Assembly: GCA_013398295.1 (NCBI GenBank)
Contig: VZSF01003256.1
Span: 30,442 to 94,441, forward strand
DNA: 64,000 nt
Direction of reading: 5' to 3'
Source: Chionis minor
Taxonomy: Eukaryota; Chordata; Aves; Charadriiformes; Chionididae
The notes below the pieces were generated by a model, which did no database searches, was not told where the DNA came from, and worked only from the letters and a program-made list of their open reading frames with translations. A program made the position numbers and the translations under genes. The stretch's first letter is position 1; each line of letters starts with the position of its first letter. Below are positions 60,690 to 64,000 of the stretch, in pieces.

Positions 60690-61010
60690 CAGCCCAATAA
60701 ATTATGCCCTCGAAAGACAAACCACAATCATCATTAGTCACGGCTCATTGGCCTGTTAAGGCTCCTCAGTGAAGTTTATCTCTTCCCTCCTGTCCACCGG
60801 CAGCCATATTTCATGCTCCGAAAACAGATGACCCCCGGGGTCAGCGAAATGAAAGCCCCATTCAACAGGTCTGCGAAGGACTCGCCACGGAAAAAAACGG
60901 CCGAGGTCAAAATAACATTGAGATACGGCCAGACCTTCAGCCGCTGCCCTGCCGGAGCAGACACACACCACACGCTCAAGTGACCAAGACATGTTAATCC
61001 GTTTCAGGAT
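60690..61010. other. Strong candidate conserved noncoding element
   Basis: The stretch runs from AGCCCAATAAATTATGCCC through CACAATCATCATTAGTCACG, GGCAGCCATATTTCATGC, TCAGCGAAATGAAAGCCCC and AAAATAACATTGAGATACGG to ACATGTTAATCCG. It has mixed, non-repetitive composition and a balanced GC content, and sits between CpG-rich DNA on both sides. Its texture is what I expect of vertebrate conserved noncoding elements, but that is an impression. Minus-strand frames of 67-78 codons lie inside and have no known domain. Confidence 0.4.
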
Positions 61011-61689
61011 CAGGCAGGGTCAGGCTGGGGCTGGGAGGAACAGTGGCATAATTAGGTGAGGGTGACCTCCATAAAACAGTAATGGGCTTCCAGAGGCACG
61101 CCGGCGCAGCGCGGCCCGTCGTGCTTTGCACCCACTTCCCCGCTCTTGGCAAGATGGGAACGGCCAAGCGGGATGGAAGGAGTCCCAAAATATTGTCCTC
61201 CTCCCTGCCGGAGGAGGACAAGGAGTGAGGCAAGGGGACCGAGCATCACAGCCCAACGTTTCACCGCTTGGAGTGAATTTAGTATGAGGCAATTTTTTAA
61301 AAAAGGAGGTTTTTTCTCTTCTTTGTTTCTATTTAAAAAAAAAAAAAAAGGAAGATTTGGAGCTTGTGCAGCTTTATTCTGATGGTGGTGTTGAGGGTGG
61401 TGTTGAAAGCCCTTCCCTGTGCGTAGCACTGGTAGACAGCAGGAAAAGAGAGGGAAAAGGGTGTGCTGAGAAATAACGGGCATTTGAAGAACTTTTTTGC
61501 AGGACGTTATTTTCCCAATGCCCTGTAAGATCATGTGCGTGGGTATGGGAATCTACCTGGGAAGAGCTGGACAGCGTGGGGTGAGGTGACCCACTACATC
61601 CTGGAGGGACATAGCGGAGAGGAGCTCCACCCAGCTGCAGCTCCGGCTTCCAAGGTGAGATGGTCATAAAAGTCCATAGTGAAGGTCAC
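61011..61689. other. No gene recognised
   Basis: It starts with CpG-rich DNA (GCCGGCGCAGCGCGGCCCGT, about 61100-61119) and continues into AT-richer sequence with an A15 run. A 160-codon minus frame passes through that run as polyphenylalanine and is spurious. Confidence 0.5.
61335..61349 (+). repeat. Poly-A run
   Basis: A15, preceded by a T-rich stretch. Confidence 0.9.
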
Positions 61690-62050
61690 AAGGTAGCATG
61701 GATCACTACGATTTCATGTTTTCTAAACAACGCCAAGTCACGCGGCCAATTGAAAACTCCAAAGGTGCTCTTAAAATAAGATTTAATACCATGAAATTAA
61801 AACCCCGAAGACCGATATCCTGGGAGAATAGGAAGTCTTCACCAGTGCAGCAGGGCAATATTTTTATTCTAAAGAAGTGCTTCTATGTGGTGGAAAGACA
61901 GAATAAGAAAGAGGGTGAGGCAAATACCTTGATTTTTTTGTATTTTGTATATACCGTTTTTGAACCAGAGTGGCACCCAGTTTCTGGCTAGAAGAGGGCC
62001 AGTCTGGTTATGCATGACTGGTGATTAAACGTGAAGTTGTAAACATTTCA
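61690..62050. other. AT-rich unique block upstream of an exon-like interval
   Basis: It contains a 97-codon plus-strand frame (61698-61991) beginning MDHYDFMFSKQRQV, with no family I know. It also carries AAGATTTAATACCATG, TTCTAAAGAAGTGC and GGTGATTAAACGTG. It could be conserved noncoding DNA; a small coding exon is less likely. Confidence 0.25.
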
Positions 62051-62082
62051 GAAATACTCCTCATTTAAACTAATTCTTTCAG

Positions 62083-62153
62083 ACTCCAAGGATTTCGCCG
62101 AGAAACGACAAGTTTCAGAGATGAAGTCAAACCCCCGTTCTACCAGCTCGTTG
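62083..62153 (+). other. Exon-like interval, 71 nt, strong splice sites
   Basis: 'aaactaattctttcag' ends at 62082 and provides a branch-point-like ACTAAT plus acceptor. TTG|GTGAGTAA starts the donor at 62154. Two of the three frames are open; one reads SKDFAEKRQVSEMKSNPRST and on, the other LQGFRRETTSFRDEVKPPFY and on. Neither is recognisable. Just upstream, a 97-codon frame (61698-61991) stops before the interval and does not join it. Confidence 0.22.
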
Positions 62154-62824
62154 GTGAGTAACGCAGCATCGTCTTTTGGAAGCGGGAGCTGTGCTGACGT
62201 CTCAGGGCAGGGGAGCCTGGTGGAAGGCAGCCCAGGTATTTATTTATTTATAGGGACTGAAGATTTTCCTGCAGCAGCAGGAGATGATGGTGCAGGAACG
62301 CGTTCTCCTCACTGCTGCCTGCAGGGCTGGGTGCCTCCTTACCCCGCTTCGTGACAAGCCTGTGCTTCTCCGGCTGATGGCAGATATTTAGGCTCCAGAA
62401 GACACGTTGCACCCAGTAATATCATTTTCCTGGTGATGGAGGTCAAATTTGGGGCTGAACCTGTTTTGACATCCCTGTCTTTATAAATGAAGGGTTTTAC
62501 AAGCAGCTCCCCTAATGACACCGATTTGTGGCTTTGAGCACTGTAAATCAGGAGGTGCTGCCTCAGGGCTTTTCCAGCGAGGGAGGTAGAGGAGGAGCAA
62601 GCAACGGGGGTAATTCTAGCTAACGCTCTGCTGAGATAATTTCTTTTCAAAACAGCTTGCGGGGATCACATTTTAAAACGGCTATTTGTCTGCCTATTTA
62701 TTGCGGCGTGCGTCATGGGATGTTTTTATACAAAGCAATGGAGACGATGTGCTTTGGGATATTCAATCTCCCAGCTGCCCCCACCTTCCCCATTCCCTCC
62801 CTAATTACAGCTGTGCCTGGGCAT
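62154..62824. other. No gene recognised
   Basis: Unique DNA with a TATTTATTTATTTATAG simple tract near 62238. A 103-codon minus-strand frame (62339-62650) has no known domain. Confidence 0.5.
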
Positions 62825-63130
62825 GGATAACGGCTGGAGCGCGCTGCGGGCAGGTGCAGTGCATCACAGCCCTGGATCTCCGCCACGGCTGCGGGAGAGC
62901 TCAGCTGGGGCAAAGGGATCTTTATAAAGGGAGGGGGAGGATGAGCAGGGCTGGGTTTTTCTCCCTCTCCCGGCTGCTGGTGCGCGGCCAGGGCTGGTTG
63001 TTGAAGACGGGGCAGCCCCCGGCTCTGACCCGCCGATTTTGCAGGCAGTGATTTGCAAAGGAGACCCGCAGGATTTGGGTAACCCAAGGTAGGAGCCCGG
63101 GCTGCCCGCTCGCACGGCCTGAGCTCCGCA
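62825..63130. promoter_or_regulatory. CpG-rich segment
   Basis: About twenty CpG in 300 bp by hand count, with GCGCGC, GTGCGCGG and CCCGCTCGCACGG. It is GC-rich and could be a small CpG island. No initiator, TATA box or coding exon is evident. Confidence 0.35.
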
Positions 63131-63671
63131 AGGGTGGGGATTTAGGAGAAGGAGAGGCATCCCCCTTCTCTGCAAGGCTGGTGTTGACTCTGCCTCCCCC
63201 TCCCAGCGATGAGGGATGGGGTCCCGGCTGCTGCCCTGGGAGGGGGTGTCTGGCCGGGATGCTCTGTGGGATTCCAGGCAGCACGAGGATGCGAGGGAGG
63301 TATTGGAGAGCTGAGCAGGAAGTGCTTGCAGCGGAGCTGGGTGAAGGAGTCTCCCTCTCTCTCCCCCCATTATCTCTCCAGGGTCGCCCAGCCCTTAACG
63401 CCGCTGCTGCGTAACTGGGATGACTAAACTGAGTGGTGTCATCCCCCTTGCCTTGTGTTGATCTGCCAGGAAAGCTTCAAACAACAGCAAAAAAAGTCTG
63501 TTCTAGATCAAAAGTGTGGGGGTTTCCACAGGATTTTTTTTGTTTTTCCAGTTGGAGATGGAAGTCTTTGTTGCAAGCACTCCTTTTGGGAGAGTTTTCT
63601 GCAAAGCCTGTGTCCCACCTGGAGCCGCAGCCCCTATTCCCATCTGCTGAGCCCACCTAGGAGCCTTTTTC
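63131..63671. other. No gene recognised
   Basis: GC-rich sequence directly before the terminal CR1. Frames up to 168 codons run in from the CpG-rich segment on the minus strand. No domain is seen. Confidence 0.5.
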
Positions 63672-64000
63672 TCCCAGCAGTGTGCCCAGGCGGCCAAACG
63701 GCCGACAGCATCCTGGCCTGTGTCACTGATAGTGCGGCCAGCAGGTCCAGGGCAGTGATTGTCCCCCTGTACTCGGTACTGGTGAGGTTCCACCTCAAAT
63801 ACTGTGTTCAGTTTTGGGTGCCACAGTACAGGAGGGACATTGAGGGCCTGGACCGTGCCCAGAGAAGGGCAACGGAGCTGGGGAGGGGTCTGGAACACAA
63901 GTCTCCTGAGGAGCTGCTGAGGGAACTGGGGTTGTTCCGCCTGGAGAAGAGGAGGCTGAGGGGAGACCTCGCTCTCTACAACTGCCTGAAAGGAGGGTGT
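63672..64000 (+). mobile_element. CR1 LINE fragment, well preserved, continuing beyond the window
   Basis: From 'cagcagtgtgcccagg' to the last base this is CR1 ORF2, downstream of the reverse transcriptase domain. After a one-base deletion near 63700 the frame stays open to the window end and includes [36 protein letters not shown] and [18 protein letters not shown]. One codon (the isoleucine of the usual DLIALYN) is missing. The copy breaks off at AAAGGAGGGTGT, almost exactly where the separate copy at 55955 begins, so the remaining C-terminus and 3' UTR should lie in the adjacent sequence. It starts without any upstream CR1 sequence, so it is 5' truncated. It is clearly less decayed than the minus-strand copy at 6.1-6.8 kb, which implies a later insertion. 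Confidence 0.95.

Noticed and set aside
1..64000. CRISPR arrays, operons, insertion sequences or other prokaryotic systems
   Set aside because: The sequence is vertebrate in texture. No regularly spaced palindromic repeats and no bacterial gene arrangement were seen.

Overview
The window looks like vertebrate nuclear DNA, most probably from a bird. The main evidence is three clear CR1 (chicken-repeat-1) LINE fragments with avian-type ORF2 and 3' ends, a short fourth CR1 tail, and one old repeat of a kind I know from bird and reptile genomes. There are also a few decayed MIR-like SINE remnants. I see no Alu or L1, no bacterial gene organisation and no operons. Repeats are sparse, simple repeats are mostly homopolymer runs, and GC content alternates between AT-rich blocks and CpG-bearing GC-rich blocks.

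I recognise no protein-coding gene. Open reading frames up to about 214 codons exist on both strands. They overlap one another in several frames, have low-complexity or proline/serine-rich compositions, show no domain I know, and are what stop-poor GC-rich intergenic or intronic DNA produces. The only protein signatures I can defend are the reverse transcriptase and C-terminal parts of CR1 ORF2. I read the window as intergenic or intronic, possibly a regulatory desert, but the host gene cannot be named from this sequence.

Layout. 1-6 kb: a 37-bp poly-A, AT-rich blocks at 0.7-1.0 and 2.2-2.45 kb, a long polypyrimidine tract ending in a splice-acceptor-like CTCCTGCAG, and a MIR-like remnant. 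6.1-6.8 kb: an old CR1 on the minus strand that still shows the FADD box of its reverse transcriptase. 12.7 kb: a short CR1 3' end on the minus strand. 13.4-14.5 kb: AT-rich block and microsatellites. 14.5-27.8 kb: no recognisable gene, a duplicated T/A hairpin unit at 23.6 kb, and a small inverted repeat at 26.87 kb. 27.8-28.1 kb: the old sauropsid-type repeat. 30.5-31.1 kb: a CpG-island-like segment followed directly by AT/TATC microsatellites. 32.5-37.6 kb: AT-rich blocks with homeodomain-type ATTA cores and two short tandem duplications. 39.3-39.9 kb: CpG-rich segment with an exon-like interval at its edge. 46.8-47.1 kb: a decayed minisatellite with 45-57 bp units. 49-52.9 kb: two exon-like intervals and an AT-rich candidate conserved element. 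55.95-56.28 kb: a 5'-truncated CR1 on the plus strand. 59.2-62.2 kb: the richest stretch for possible regulatory DNA, with paired TGATTGAT motifs, CpG clusters, a strong candidate conserved noncoding block and another exon-like interval. 63.67-64.0 kb: a well-preserved CR1 that runs off the window.

I found no convincing new biological system. The items most worth checking are the exon-like intervals, which all lie on the plus strand (I scanned the minus strand less thoroughly), the candidate conserved noncoding blocks, and the decayed minisatellite. Splice, conservation and CpG claims come from reading by eye. They need RNA-seq and a genome alignment.
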